Source of the DNA: Pararhizobium_B sp963838155 | GTDB taxonomy: Bacteria > Pseudomonadota > Alphaproteobacteria > Rhizobiales > Rhizobiaceae | NCBI GenBank assembly: GCA_963838155.1 | Contig: CAWIQE010000019.1 | Span: forward strand, 186,001 to 250,000 | Length of the DNA: 64,000 nucleotides | Direction of reading: 5' to 3' | Part shown: in pieces, positions 52,233 through 61,151 of the stretch | Numbering within the stretch: position 1 is the stretch's first letter | Layout: every line of letters begins with the position of its first letter | Position numbers and translations under genes: made by a program | Notes under the pieces: model-generated | Databases searched by the model: none | What the model saw: the letters and a program-made list of their open reading frames with translations, nothing else | Told to the model about the DNA's origin: nothing

Positions 52233-53261
52233 ATGACGTCATCGGCCCATGAGCGAACGAGGACAACGAACGACGGCGCGAAGCCGCGCCGGCTGATCGT
52301 CGTGCCGTGCCTCGACGAGGAAGACCACATCGGCGCGGTGATCGACACCTTCGCCCCGCAGGCGTGCGACCTCGATGCGCACATCGTCGTGGCCGACGGA
52401 GGCAGCGCCGACCGCACGCGCGAGATCGTCGCGGAGAAGGCCGGCCGGAACGGCCGCATCGCGCTGATCGAGAACGAGAAGCGGATCCAGAGCGCGGCGG
52501 TCAACAAGGCGGTGGCCGAGTTCGGCGACGGCGCCGATTTCCTGATCCGGGTCGATGCGCACGGTCTCTATCCCGCCGACTACTGCCGCCGGCTGGTCGA
52601 GGAGGCGGAACGCACCGGGGCGGATTCCGTCGTCGTGGCGATGCAGACGCTCGGACGCGGCATCTTCCAGAGGGCGGCGGCCGCGGCCCAGAACTCGAAG
52701 CTCGGGAACGGCGGTTCCCGGCACCGACAGGGTAGCACCGGCTGCTGGGTCGACCACGGCCACCACGCGCTGATGCGCGTCGACGCCTTCTCCGCCGTCG
52801 GGGGCTACGACGAGAATTTCAGCCACAACGAGGACGCCGAACTCGACTTCCGCCTGCGCCGGGCGGGCCACCGGATCTGGCTCACCGACCGCACGGCCAT
52901 GGGCTACTTCCCGCGCGACACGGTCACCGGCCTATTCCGCCAGTACATCGCCTACGGGCGCGGGCGGGCGCGCAACATCCTGAAGCACCGACTCGTGCCG
53001 AAGCTGCGCCAAATGTTGCCGCTGATGATCGCCCCGGTGCTCGCCGGGACCGCGCTCGCCGTCTTCAACTGGGTGGCCGTGGTGCCGGCGCTGGTGTGGG
53101 CGCTGTTCTGCCTCGGCTACGGTGCCATGGTGGCGATCCACGAGCGCAAGGCGTACGGGGCGCTGATCGGCGTGGCCGCGATGGTCATGCACCTGGCATG
53201 GTCGCTCGGCTTCTGGCTGCAGCTTCTGGCGAGGCGCCGGCGCCGGGACGGCACGGCATGA
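52233..53261 (+). CDS. exoA: Glycosyltransferase family 2, ExoA-like
   Basis: 342 residues; AGGAG at 52221 with good spacing supports ATG 52233 over ATG 52218. GT-A domain: RRLIVVPCLDEEDHIGAVID, VVADGGSADRTREIV, LIRVDAHGLYPADYC (metal site), STGCWVDHGHHALMRVDAF and FSHNEDAELDFRLRRAGHR. Two or three C-terminal membrane helices (MIAPVLAGTALAVFNWVAVV and following). ExoA adds the first glucose to the galactosyl lipid in Sinorhizobium; the DHGHHA segment is typical of that protein. Confidence 0.87.
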   Translation: MTSSAHERTRTTNDGAKPRRLIVVPCLDEEDHIGAVIDTFAPQACDLDAHIVVADGGSADRTREIVAEKAGRNGRIALIENEKRIQSAAVNKAVAEFGDGADFLIRVDAHGLYPADYCRRLVEEAERTGADSVVVAMQTLGRGIFQRAAAAAQNSKLGNGGSRHRQGSTGCWVDHGHHALMRVDAFSAVGGYDENFSHNEDAELDFRLRRAGHRIWLTDRTAMGYFPRDTVTGLFRQYIAYGRGRARNILKHRLVPKLRQMLPLMIAPVLAGTALAVFNWVAVVPALVWALFCLGYGAMVAIHERKAYGALIGVAAMVMHLAWSLGFWLQLLARRRRRDGTA

Positions 53262-54199
53262 GCACGGCTTCACCGCCCAGGGGACCGTCGGTCGACGTGG
53301 CCGTCTGCACCTTCCGGCGCAGCGCCGGCCTGACGGAGACGCTCGATTCGCTCCGCGCGCTGGCGCTGCCGGGTTCGGCCGCCGTGCGCGTCATCGTCGC
53401 CGACAACGACTTCGAGCCGAGTGCGCGGCCGGTCGTGGAGGCGGCGGCCCGCCGCCTGCCTTTCCCGGTCGACTACGTCCATTGCCCGGCCGCCAACATC
53501 TCCATAGCGCGCAATGCCTGCCTCGATGCGTCGCGCGCGGACTTCCTCGCCTTCATCGACGACGACGAGACGGCGACGGAGGGCTGGCTGCGCGAGCTCC
53601 TCGCCACGGCCGAGGCGTCCGGCGCCGACGTCGTCCTGGGTCCGGTCCGCGCGCTCTACGGTGAAACCGCGCCGTCGTGGATGCGCCGCGGCGACTTTCA
53701 TTCGACGCGGCCCGTCTGGGTGGGCGGCGAGATCACGACCGGCTACACCTGCAACGCGCTGCTGCGGATGGCGGCGGCGAGCGTGCGGCAGCGGCGGTTC
53801 GCGCCGGCGCTCGGCAAGTCCGGCGGAGAGGATACGGATTTCTTCACCCACCTTTACCGTGGCGGCGGGCGGATCGCGTTCTCGCCGGAGGCATGGATCG
53901 AGGAGCCGGTGCCGGCGGCGCGGGCGCGTCTCGCATGGCTCGCCCGGCGGCGTTTCCGATCCGGCCAGACCCACGGGCGGCTTCTCAAGGAGCGCGACGG
54001 ACCGCGCGGCACGGCGCGCAATCTCGCCCTTGCCTTCGCGAAGGCGGGCTTCTGCGCCGCGATGGCCGTCGCGCTCGCTCCCTCGCGGCGGCGAAGCGCC
54101 GCCTACGCCCTGCGCGCGGTCATGCATGCCGGCGCGGTCGGCGGGCTCGCCGGTTTCGCCGAGATCCGCCAGTACGGCACCGTGGGGGTGCAGGCCTGA
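53258..54199 (+). CDS. exoM: Glycosyltransferase family 2, ExoM-like
   Basis: 313 residues; the ATG overlaps the exoA stop (ATGA). GT-A fold: VDVAVCTFRRSAGLTETLDS, ADNDFEPSARPVVE, NISIARNACLDASRADFLAF, IDDDETATEGWL (metal site) and ALGKSGGEDTDFFTHLYRGG. In Sinorhizobium ExoM adds a beta-1,4-linked glucose. The TGATG junction couples it to exoO. Confidence 0.87.
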   Translation: MSTASPPRGPSVDVAVCTFRRSAGLTETLDSLRALALPGSAAVRVIVADNDFEPSARPVVEAAARRLPFPVDYVHCPAANISIARNACLDASRADFLAFIDDDETATEGWLRELLATAEASGADVVLGPVRALYGETAPSWMRRGDFHSTRPVWVGGEITTGYTCNALLRMAAASVRQRRFAPALGKSGGEDTDFFTHLYRGGGRIAFSPEAWIEEPVPAARARLAWLARRRFRSGQTHGRLLKERDGPRGTARNLALAFAKAGFCAAMAVALAPSRRRSAAYALRAVMHAGAVGGLAGFAEIRQYGTVGVQA

Positions 54200-55152
54200 T
54201 GCGGGAGACCCTCGACGTCACGTTCGTCATGGCGGCCTACAACGCCGAGCCGTTCCTGCCCGACGCGATCGCCAGCGCGCTGGCGCAGGAGGGCGTGAGC
54301 GTGGAGGTGATCGTCGCCGACGACGGGTCCCGCGACGGCACCGCGGAGGCGGCCCGCGACTTCGCCGGTCGCGGCGTCCGGGTGATCGAGATGCCGCGCA
54401 ACGGCGGGCCCGCCGCGGCCCGCAACGCCGCCCTCGCCGAGGCGTCGGGCCGGTGGATCGCCGTCCTCGATGCCGACGACCTGGTCCGGCCGGATCGCAT
54501 GGCGCGGATGATCGCGCGTGCCGAGAGCGCCGGCGCGGACATCGTCGTGGACAATCTCGACGTGGCGACGGCGGACGGCGCTTCGCGGCGGATGTTTCCC
54601 GAGGAGGATTTGAAGCGCATCGGGGAGATCGACCTCGCGACGTTCATCCTGTCGAACCGGATTTTCCGCTCGACGCACAATTTCGGCTACATGAAGCCGG
54701 TGTTCCGCCACGCGTTTCTCCGCACCCACGGGCTGCGATACGACGAGAGCCTGCGGATCGGGGAGGACTACGTCCTTCTCGCCTCGGCGCTGGCGCGCGG
54801 CGCGCGCTGCACGGTCGATCCGCAGGCCGGCTACGTCTATCGGGTCCGCAAGGGCTCGATCTCGGAGGTGCTCGAACTCGGCGACGTCGAGGCGATGCAG
54901 CGGGCGGACGCGGCGTTCCTGCGCGAGCACGCGCTCTCCGGCGCCGCCCTGTCGGCGATGCGCAAGCGGGCGCGCAGCCTGTCGGAGGCGGCCTCCTACC
55001 TGGCGCTTCTCGACCATATCCGGAAGCGCGCCGTCGCCAGCGCGGTCGCCACGGCGGCGGCAGATCCGCTCGCGCTTCGCCATCTGAGAATGCCGATCGG
55101 GGTCCGCCTGCGGCGGCTGGCGCGACAAATTCCCGTCCTCCGGCTCGTCTGA
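54199..55152 (+). CDS. exoO: Glycosyltransferase family 2, ExoO-like
   Basis: 317 residues, starting in a TGATG overlap. VTFVMAAYNAEPFLPDAIAS, VIVADDGSRDGTAEAARDF, NGGPAAARNAALAEASG, AVLDADDLVRPDRMARM, then YMKPVFRHAFLRTHGLRYDE and LRIGEDYVLLASALARGA. ExoO adds a beta-1,6 glucose in Sinorhizobium. It is the last glycosyltransferase before exoP; exoN, which lies between them in Sinorhizobium, is absent. Confidence 0.86.
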   Translation: MRETLDVTFVMAAYNAEPFLPDAIASALAQEGVSVEVIVADDGSRDGTAEAARDFAGRGVRVIEMPRNGGPAAARNAALAEASGRWIAVLDADDLVRPDRMARMIARAESAGADIVVDNLDVATADGASRRMFPEEDLKRIGEIDLATFILSNRIFRSTHNFGYMKPVFRHAFLRTHGLRYDESLRIGEDYVLLASALARGARCTVDPQAGYVYRVRKGSISEVLELGDVEAMQRADAAFLREHALSGAALSAMRKRARSLSEAASYLALLDHIRKRAVASAVATAAADPLALRHLRMPIGVRLRRLARQIPVLRLV

Positions 55153-55180
55153 GCCGGAACGACAAGAAAGGAGCGCATTC

Positions 55181-55270
55181 ATGACGCAGGCAAGGAAGGC
55201 AGCCATTCCCTCCACGGAACCGATCGGGGAGCGGCCGGCTTCTCACGAGGACGGGCAGGAGTTCGCCTGA
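55181..55270 (+). CDS. Possible 29-residue peptide between exoO and exoP
   Basis: ATG at 55181 preceded by AAAGGAG with 8-base spacing, then 29 codons (MTQARKAAIPSTEPIGERPA, then SHEDGQEFA) to a TGA at 55268-55270. The ribosome binding site is one of the best in the cluster. No signal peptide or membrane segment and no known family; it could be a leader peptide for exoP or chance. Confidence 0.4.
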   Translation: MTQARKAAIPSTEPIGERPASHEDGQEFA

Positions 55271-55429
55271 GCCTGGGGCGACAGGCTTCGAGAGGCCAGA
55301 CTACCGGATCCGGACGCGCGGTGGAGGAGGCCGCGCCCGACCGACCATTTCGGCGCGGGCGTCTTCGCAATAGGATGCCCAGCGGAGGAAGCGCCCGGAC
55401 GATTGCGAGAAAGAGACTGTGTGACCAGG

Positions 55430-57775
55430 ATGGATCAGCGGCACTATACGAGGGACTACGAGCCCGAGGAGCAAGCGGCCGGAAACGCCGGGTCTTCCGA
55501 CGACTTCATCGACATCGACCGGCTCCTGTCGATCGTCTTCAGAAGGCTGTGGCTGATTGCGGGATGCGTCGTGCTGGCGCTGGCGATCGGCGTGGCCTAT
55601 CTCGCCGTCGCGCCGCGGACCTATACGGCGCAGACATCCATCCTGCTCGACAACAATCTCGCCAAATACGCCACGGACCAGGCGCCACCGGCGCGCCAGG
55701 ACGCGCAGACCGATACGGACGTGTCGAGCGAGATCGAGATCCTGAACTCGCAGCAGATGGCGACGACGGTCGTCGACAAGCTGAACCTCGACAAGAACGC
55801 CGAGTTCATGAATCCGCCGACGTCGCCGGTCGCCTGGCTCAAGGGCACCGTCAAGAGCATCGTCGCGGCCCTCCTGCCCCATCCGGCGCCCAAATCCTCC
55901 TCCTCCGGCGGCGGCTCGGATGCCGGCGGCGACGCGACGACGACCCCGCGGGACGTGGCGGCCGCGCTGCTGCGCCAGTCGCTGGACGTCTCGCGATCGG
56001 GCCGGAGCCTGGTGATCAACGTTTCCTTCACCGCCTACGACCCGGCGCTGGCGATGCGCATCACCCGGGCCTATGCCGACGCCTATCTCTCCGACCAGCT
56101 CAACGCCAATTTCGACGCGACCAAGCGCGCGACGGTCTGGCTGCAGCAGCGGCTCGGCGACCTCAAGGACAGCGCGCGCAAGGCCTCCATGGAGGTCGCG
56201 CGCTACAAGGCGAACAACGGCCTGACCCAGGCCCGCGGGCAGCTCGTCTCGGAACAGCAGCTCTCCGACATCAACACGCAGCTGATCAATGCGCAGGCGG
56301 ACCTGGCGGGCGCGGCGGCGCGCTATCACCAGTACGAGGCCATCGTCGCGGAGGGTCCGAAGGAGGCCGTGAAGAACGCCACGGTGTCGTCGTCGGATTC
56401 CACGACGGACAGTACGGTGCTGGCCAAGCTGCGCTCGCAGTACCTGAACGTGTCGAACCGGGCCGATGCCGTCGCGGCGCGCTTCGGCAAGGACCACCCG
56501 CAGGTCGCCAGCCTGCGCAACCAGCAGCAGGAGCTCGCCGACCAGATCTACCAGGAGCTCAAGCAGCTGACGACCAGCTACAAGAACCAGTACGACGTGG
56601 CGAAGTCGCGGGTCGATTCGCTTCAGAAGAGCATCTCCCAGCTGACCGGCGAGACCTCCGACGCCAACAAGTCGCTCGTGCGCCTGAATTCGCTGCAGCA
56701 GCGCGCCGACGCCCTGAACAAGCTCTACCAGGACTACCTCTCGCGCTTCGAGGAGGCGACCCAGCAGAGCACCTTCCCGATCGCCAAGGCCCGGGTCATC
56801 TCCGAGGCCGGCCTGCCGACCGCTCCGTCGAGCCCCAGCAAGAAGCTGGTCCTCGGCCTTTCCATCGTCCTCGGGCTGATGGCGGGCGGCGGGTTTGCGA
56901 CGCTGGCGGAGTTCCGGGAACGGTCGTTCCGCACGGAGCGGGACGTCCAGTCGGCGCTCGATCTCAAGTTCCTCGGCTATCTTCCGGAACTGCCGGCGGA
57001 GGTCCGGGACGGACGGGACCGGCCGAAGCGGTCGACCGCCGAGGTCGAGTCGCTCTTTCCGCCGGCGATGCGGATCGCGGTCGACCGGCCGTCCTCGGCC
57101 TATGCCGAGACCCTGCGCACCGTGAAGCTCGCCGCCGACATCGTCCTCGACGGGCGGGACTGCAAGGTGATCGGCATCATCTCCGCCCTGCCGCAGGACG
57201 GCAAGACGACCGTCGCCGCGAACTTCGCCGGCCTCCTGGCCGCTACCGGTTTCAAGACGCTGCTGATCGACGGCGACCTGAGGAAGCCGGGGCTCAGCCG
57301 GCAGATTTCCGAGCCGGTGACCTCGGGGCTGGTCGAGGCGGTGACGGGCGGCGAATCCTGGACCAAGAGCGTGAAGATCGACAAGAGGTCGCGCCTCGCC
57401 GTCCTGCCCTCCGTCGGCCGGCACAGCCTGCAGCATTCGAGCGAGTTCCTGACCACCCGGGGCATGGCCAAGCTGATGCAGAGCACGCGCGACATGTTCG
57501 ACTACGTCGTCATCGACCTGCCGCCGAGCCAGGCGGTCATCGACGCCCGGGCGATCGAGCCGCTGACGGATGCCTTCGTCGCCGTGGCGCGCTGGGGCGA
57601 GACGCCGAAGGCGCTGCTGCGCGGCGTCATCGACGCGGACCGGCGCGTCAGGACGAAGGTGCTCGGCGTGGTCCTAAACAGGACCGACATGAAGAAGCTT
57701 CCGAGCTACGCGACGATCGACGGATCGGAGCGCTTCATCGACCGCTATGCCGCCTATTACGATACGGACGGATGA
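55430..57775 (+). CDS. exoP: Exopolysaccharide co-polymerase with BY-kinase, ExoP-like
   Basis: 781 residues from ATG 55430; a GTG at 55421 and a TTG at 55403 are alternatives. Wzz-type domain: membrane helix at 37-58 (RLWLIAGCVVLALAIGVAYL), a long periplasmic coiled coil (200-455) and a second helix near 470-490 after a proline-rich PTAPSSPSKK. The cytoplasmic tyrosine kinase has ISALPQDGKTTVAANFAG (Walker A), TLLIDGDLRKPGLS (Walker A') and YVVIDLPPSQAVID (Walker B). The C terminus carries a tyrosine cluster (RYAAYYDTDG) for autophosphorylation. ExoP controls chain length and works with ExoF and ExoQ. Confidence 0.92.
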   Translation: MDQRHYTRDYEPEEQAAGNAGSSDDFIDIDRLLSIVFRRLWLIAGCVVLALAIGVAYLAVAPRTYTAQTSILLDNNLAKYATDQAPPARQDAQTDTDVSSEIEILNSQQMATTVVDKLNLDKNAEFMNPPTSPVAWLKGTVKSIVAALLPHPAPKSSSSGGGSDAGGDATTTPRDVAAALLRQSLDVSRSGRSLVINVSFTAYDPALAMRITRAYADAYLSDQLNANFDATKRATVWLQQRLGDLKDSARKASMEVARYKANNGLTQARGQLVSEQQLSDINTQLINAQADLAGAAARYHQYEAIVAEGPKEAVKNATVSSSDSTTDSTVLAKLRSQYLNVSNRADAVAARFGKDHPQVASLRNQQQELADQIYQELKQLTTSYKNQYDVAKSRVDSLQKSISQLTGETSDANKSLVRLNSLQQRADALNKLYQDYLSRFEEATQQSTFPIAKARVISEAGLPTAPSSPSKKLVLGLSIVLGLMAGGGFATLAEFRERSFRTERDVQSALDLKFLGYLPELPAEVRDGRDRPKRSTAEVESLFPPAMRIAVDRPSSAYAETLRTVKLAADIVLDGRDCKVIGIISALPQDGKTTVAANFAGLLAATGFKTLLIDGDLRKPGLSRQISEPVTSGLVEAVTGGESWTKSVKIDKRSRLAVLPSVGRHSLQHSSEFLTTRGMAKLMQSTRDMFDYVVIDLPPSQAVIDARAIEPLTDAFVAVARWGETPKALLRGVIDADRRVRTKVLGVVLNRTDMKKLPSYATIDGSERFIDRYAAYYDTDG

Positions 57776-57961
57776 GGCCCGACTGTGGCCCGTCCGCATC
57801 CCCGCCGCCGATAATTCATCATGTCATCACATTTGATCGCCCGGCGGCTTCTGTTTGACGCCCGCCTCTCCTACATCTTGGGAAACGGACAGTTCTGTGG
57901 GTTTTCGTTTGTGGCCGATTCGACCGGCCGCGTCGGGGAAACTCGCGTCTTCGAGGATGCG

Positions 57962-58099
57962 ATGAGCGTGCTTGATCAACCGAACCGAAAGCAGCGACGA
58001 GCCAGGACATCGGCCACGGGCGACCGCCTGGGGTGGGTGGCCGGCGTCATGATCGTGATCGGCGCCGCGCTCTGCTTCGCCGCGCTGCTGAACATCTAG
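57962..58099 (+). CDS. Small single-helix membrane protein
   Basis: 45 residues from the ATG at 57962 (GAGG five bases upstream): a basic N terminus, MSVLDQPNRKQRRARTSATG, and one helix, WVAGVMIVIGAALCFAALLN, ending right after it. It looks like a C-terminally anchored inner-membrane microprotein. It lies 187 bases after exoP on the same strand. No family is recognised. Confidence 0.55.
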   Translation: MSVLDQPNRKQRRARTSATGDRLGWVAGVMIVIGAALCFAALLNI

Positions 58100-58126
58100 A
58101 ATCTCTCCGCGCTTCTTGCGGCCGCG

Positions 58127-59377
58127 TCAGCGCAGACGCCGCAGGAGCGCAGGGCCCGGGAAGCAGGTCTGGCGGAGGCCGGCCTTGGCCTGCCACTCGC
58201 CGATCGAGCGGCGGGTCTTGTAGCCGGGCAGGCCGTCGGCGCCGCCGACGTCGTAGCCCTTCGCCTCGAGCGCCCGCTGGATGGCGGCGACGTCGGAGCG
58301 CAGCATGTGGCCGACATTGCCCCAGGGGGCGACGAAATTTCCGGATCCGTAGGCGATGCGATCGGCGAGGTTGCCGATGTAGAGGGCGTAGAGGTCCGAA
58401 TTGTTGTACTGCTTCAGGACGTAGAAATTCGGCGTCACGACGAATTCGGGGCCGGACCGGCCGGCGGGGACCAGCATCATGCCCGTCTCCGCCTCCTCGG
58501 CTTTCGAGAAGGTGCGGCCGGCGACGCGGCGGATGCCTTCCGCCTTCCAGCCGGAGATCGGGCGGGCGCGGTCGGGCCCCTCCTGCGCGCAGGACACGCC
58601 GTCGGGGATCGTCACCTCGTATCCCCAGCCGCGCCCGCGCTGCCACCCTTCGGCCGCCAGGAAACTGGCGATCGAGGCGAGGGTGTCCGGCACGGAGTTC
58701 CAGATGTCGGGGCGGCCGTCGCCGTCGAAGTCCACGGCGTATTTCAGGTAGCTCGACGGCATGAACTGCGGCTGCCCCATGGCGCCCGCGGGCGATCCCT
58801 TCATGGCCGAGGGCGCCGCGTCGCCCCGCTCGACGATCACGAGGGCGTCGAGAAGCTCGGTGCGAAAGAGCTCCTTGCGGCCGGACATGAAGGCGCGGGT
58901 CGCCAGCACCCGGATGGCCGAATCGGGAATGGCGGCCGCGCCGTAGCCGGTCTCGCGCGCCCAGATCGCCAGGAGGAAGCGGCCCGGCACCCCGTATCGC
59001 TTCTCGATCCTCGACAGGGTCCCGGACCATCGCGCCTGGAGGGTGCGGCCCGCCGCGGCGAGCCTGGCGAGGCCGGCCTCGGGGAAATAGGCCCCGGGGG
59101 CGCGGAACTCGGCCTGGCTCTGGACGCGGCGCTTCGGCGGCCGGGTGCCGGGGGGCACGAGGTCCGGCAGGCTCCAGTCGAGCGAGACGCCGGCGAAGGC
59201 CTCCCTGAAGGTCGCCGGCGAGATGCCCTTGCCGCGCGCGTCCGGCCAGAGGCTTGCCGACAGCCAGGTCCGGAACTGCGCCTCGACGGCGGAACGGGAA
59301 ACGGCCGCGGCCGGAACCGCGGCGCCGAAGAGCAAGGCGGCCTGGAGCAGAACGAGGCCGAGCAGTCTGGCGATCAT
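58127..59377 (-). CDS. Lytic murein transglycosylase (MltB family)
   Basis: 416 residues with a signal peptide (MIARLLGLVLLQAALLFGAA). SLT_2 domain with the catalytic glutamate in LLAIWARETGYG, then MGQPQFMPSSYLKYAVDFDG, GDGRPDIWNSVPDTLASIAS and YNNSDLYALYIGNLADRIAY. The C terminus is a peptidoglycan-binding domain (AIQRALEAKGYDVGGADGLP). It cleaves glycan strands to 1,6-anhydro ends in the periplasm. The start at 59377 is supported by GGGAGGAAAG. It has no lipobox, so it is soluble, unlike E. coli MltB. Confidence 0.9.
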   Translation of the reverse strand: MIARLLGLVLLQAALLFGAAVPAAAVSRSAVEAQFRTWLSASLWPDARGKGISPATFREAFAGVSLDWSLPDLVPPGTRPPKRRVQSQAEFRAPGAYFPEAGLARLAAAGRTLQARWSGTLSRIEKRYGVPGRFLLAIWARETGYGAAAIPDSAIRVLATRAFMSGRKELFRTELLDALVIVERGDAAPSAMKGSPAGAMGQPQFMPSSYLKYAVDFDGDGRPDIWNSVPDTLASIASFLAAEGWQRGRGWGYEVTIPDGVSCAQEGPDRARPISGWKAEGIRRVAGRTFSKAEEAETGMMLVPAGRSGPEFVVTPNFYVLKQYNNSDLYALYIGNLADRIAYGSGNFVAPWGNVGHMLRSDVAAIQRALEAKGYDVGGADGLPGYKTRRSIGEWQAKAGLRQTCFPGPALLRRLR

Positions 59378-59423
59378 CTTTCCTCCCGAAGCGTTCCGAA
59401 TCGCGGGCACCGAGCCTCGGAGC

Positions 59424-59544
59424 CTAGTGGTCTGACCCAAACGGATGGTACCCATCCGTTTGGAAAAGTCAGCCCACAAGCTATTGATCCGGTGGGGCGA
59501 TTTTTCCTAACAGATGGTAGCATCTGTTAGGATCGCACCACTAG
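59424..59544. repeat. Palindromic MITE-like element, family 2
   Basis: 121 bp with terminal inverted repeats CTAGTGGT (59424-59431) and ACCACTAG (59537-59544). Inside are two perfect stems: CCAAACGGATGG/CCATCCGTTTGG (59437-59463) and CCTAACAGATG/CATCTGTTAGG (59506-59531). No coding capacity. It differs in sequence from family 1 but shares the CTAG ends. It lies just upstream of the transglycosylase gene. Confidence 0.75.
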
Positions 59545-60282
59545 ACCCGTTCGGGCCGTCACGGAATCCCCGAACGGGTTCGATCGCCGCGCCCACGCGC
59601 CTCGGGACCTCCCCCGCCTCCTTCAAGCGCCTTGGAGCATCGGCCGCCGCCAAGGAACGGACGGGCCCGTTCCGGCCGTCCCGGGACGGCATCGCCCGCA
59701 TCGCCCGCATCCTCGCCGGCTCTCCTCCAGTCATGGGAATTCGTTCTCTCGCGGGCTTTCGCCGCAGAGGCATGGGGCATCAAGTCGGGTGCGGGGCGGA
59801 GGGCCGTGCCGAATTGATTGGTTTAGCAAGGTGGCACGGTCCCCCGCGCCCCGCCGGCGTTCGTCACGACGCCATCCCGTATGGCACCGCTACCAGGCTC
59901 CGATTCCGGGCGTTCTGCAGGACGCCGGCCCCCTTTTCGGGGACGATCCGGCTCGCGGTGCATCGCCCGCGCCTTTTCACGCCACTTAGACGAACCGGCC
60001 ACTCCTTGACGGGTGTCGCGACCGGGGACGCCCTCTTCCGAAGCCTCTCCGGAACCGGACGCACGTTACGCCCGGCGCCGAAGCGCCGTCCCCCACCCGC
60101 ATCCGAACGTCTCGCGATACTCCCGAGCGGCGGGGACGGGTGTGTTATGCCATGGACTGTATACGGAATAAAGTCCTAGATTTTAGGGTATCTGGTCTTT
60201 GAGGGGGCACTGCGCCGTCAGGTGTCTGTCAGGCTCGCCGGATAGGTTCGCCATGGTTCCAATCCAACCACGGAGATCACCT
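59545..60282. other. Gene-poor region upstream of the PepSY gene
   Basis: About 740 bases without a gene I can support: frames that stay open here are arginine- and proline-rich products of GC-rich sequence, with no ribosome binding site or domain. An AT-richer patch at 60140-60200 is a likely promoter region for the PepSY/cytochrome pair. Confidence 0.4.
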
Positions 60283-60567
60283 TTGAAGCGTCTAGTCACA
60301 CTACTCACGATCCTTTCGGCGATCGCGGTCGCCGGTCCGGCCATGGCTGCGGGCAAGGGGTGCAGTACCGCGCCGAAGAGCGCGTGGAAGTCCCAGGCCA
60401 CGCTCAAGAGCGCCCTGAAGAAAGAGGGCCTGAAGGTCCGGCGGATCAAGGAAGAGGGCGGCTGCTACGAGGTCTATGCGATGAACGGCCACGGCAAGCG
60501 CGTCAACGCCGCCTACAACGCCGAGACGCTCAAGAAGGTCGCCAATGCAGAAGCCGGCGAGCAGTAG
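60283..60567 (+). CDS. Secreted PepSY-like protein
   Basis: 94 residues from a TTG at 60283 preceded by GGAGAT with good spacing; ATG 60253 is an alternative. Signal peptide LVTLLTILSAIAVAGPAMAA, then a small PepSY-type module: SQATLKSALKKEGLKVRRIK and GGCYEVYAMNGHGKRVNAAY. Such proteins often accompany b-type cytochromes in the membrane; here the cytochrome b561 gene overlaps its end by 23 bases. Confidence 0.75.
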   Translation: MKRLVTLLTILSAIAVAGPAMAAGKGCSTAPKSAWKSQATLKSALKKEGLKVRRIKEEGGCYEVYAMNGHGKRVNAAYNAETLKKVANAEAGEQ

Positions 60568-61132
60568 ACCCCAGCTGCCGCAGGCTCCCGGCGCGCACGT
60601 TCTCGTGCGCGTCTGGGACCCCTTCGTGCGCCTCTTCCACTGGGGCGTGGCGGCGAGCTTCGTCGTCGCCTGGCTGACCCGGCACTCGGCGGAATCGGTC
60701 CACCACGTCGCCGGCTATGCCGCCTTCGGGCTCGTCGCGCTGCGGGCCGCCTGGGGCTTCCTCGGCGCGGGCCATGCCCGCTTCGCCGCGTTCGTGCGCC
60801 GGCCGTCCACCGTCGCGGACTACCTTCGGGCCATCGCCGCGGGCAACGAGACCCGCTATGTCGGGCACAATCCGGCCGGCGGAGCGATGGTCGTGAGCCT
60901 TCTCGCCGTCATGGCGGGCACGGCCGGGTCCGGCTACATGATGACCACCGACCGCTTCTGGGGCGTCGAATGGGTCGGCACGTTGCACTCGCTGCTCGCC
61001 CACGGGCTGCTGCTCCTGGTCGCGGTGCATCTCTGCGGCGTCTTCCTGGCCAGCTACCGGCATCGCGAAAACCTGATCGCCGCCATGATTTCCGGGCGCA
61101 AGCGCGCCGCCGCGCCGGACGACGTCGCCTGA
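60545..61132 (+). CDS. Cytochrome b561-family membrane protein
   Basis: 195 residues, four membrane helices. Candidate heme-ligand histidines lie in VRLFHWGVAASFVVAWLT, VHHVAGYAAFGLVALRAAW and LHSLLAHGLLLLVAVHLCGV, and the pattern GHNPAGGAMVVSLLAVMAGT is typical of the Ni/Fe-hydrogenase-type cytochrome b subgroup. It moves electrons across the inner membrane between quinol and a periplasmic partner, perhaps the PepSY protein coded just before it. Confidence 0.85.
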   Translation: MQKPASSRPQLPQAPGAHVLVRVWDPFVRLFHWGVAASFVVAWLTRHSAESVHHVAGYAAFGLVALRAAWGFLGAGHARFAAFVRRPSTVADYLRAIAAGNETRYVGHNPAGGAMVVSLLAVMAGTAGSGYMMTTDRFWGVEWVGTLHSLLAHGLLLLVAVHLCGVFLASYRHRENLIAAMISGRKRAAAPDDVA

Positions 61133-61151
61133 GCGACGGACGGCGGGCGGA

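Noticed and set aside
59514..60179. Plus-strand frame of 221 codons between the family 2 element and the PepSY gene
   Set aside because: Basic, low-complexity product with no motif or ribosome binding site; starts inside the palindromic element.
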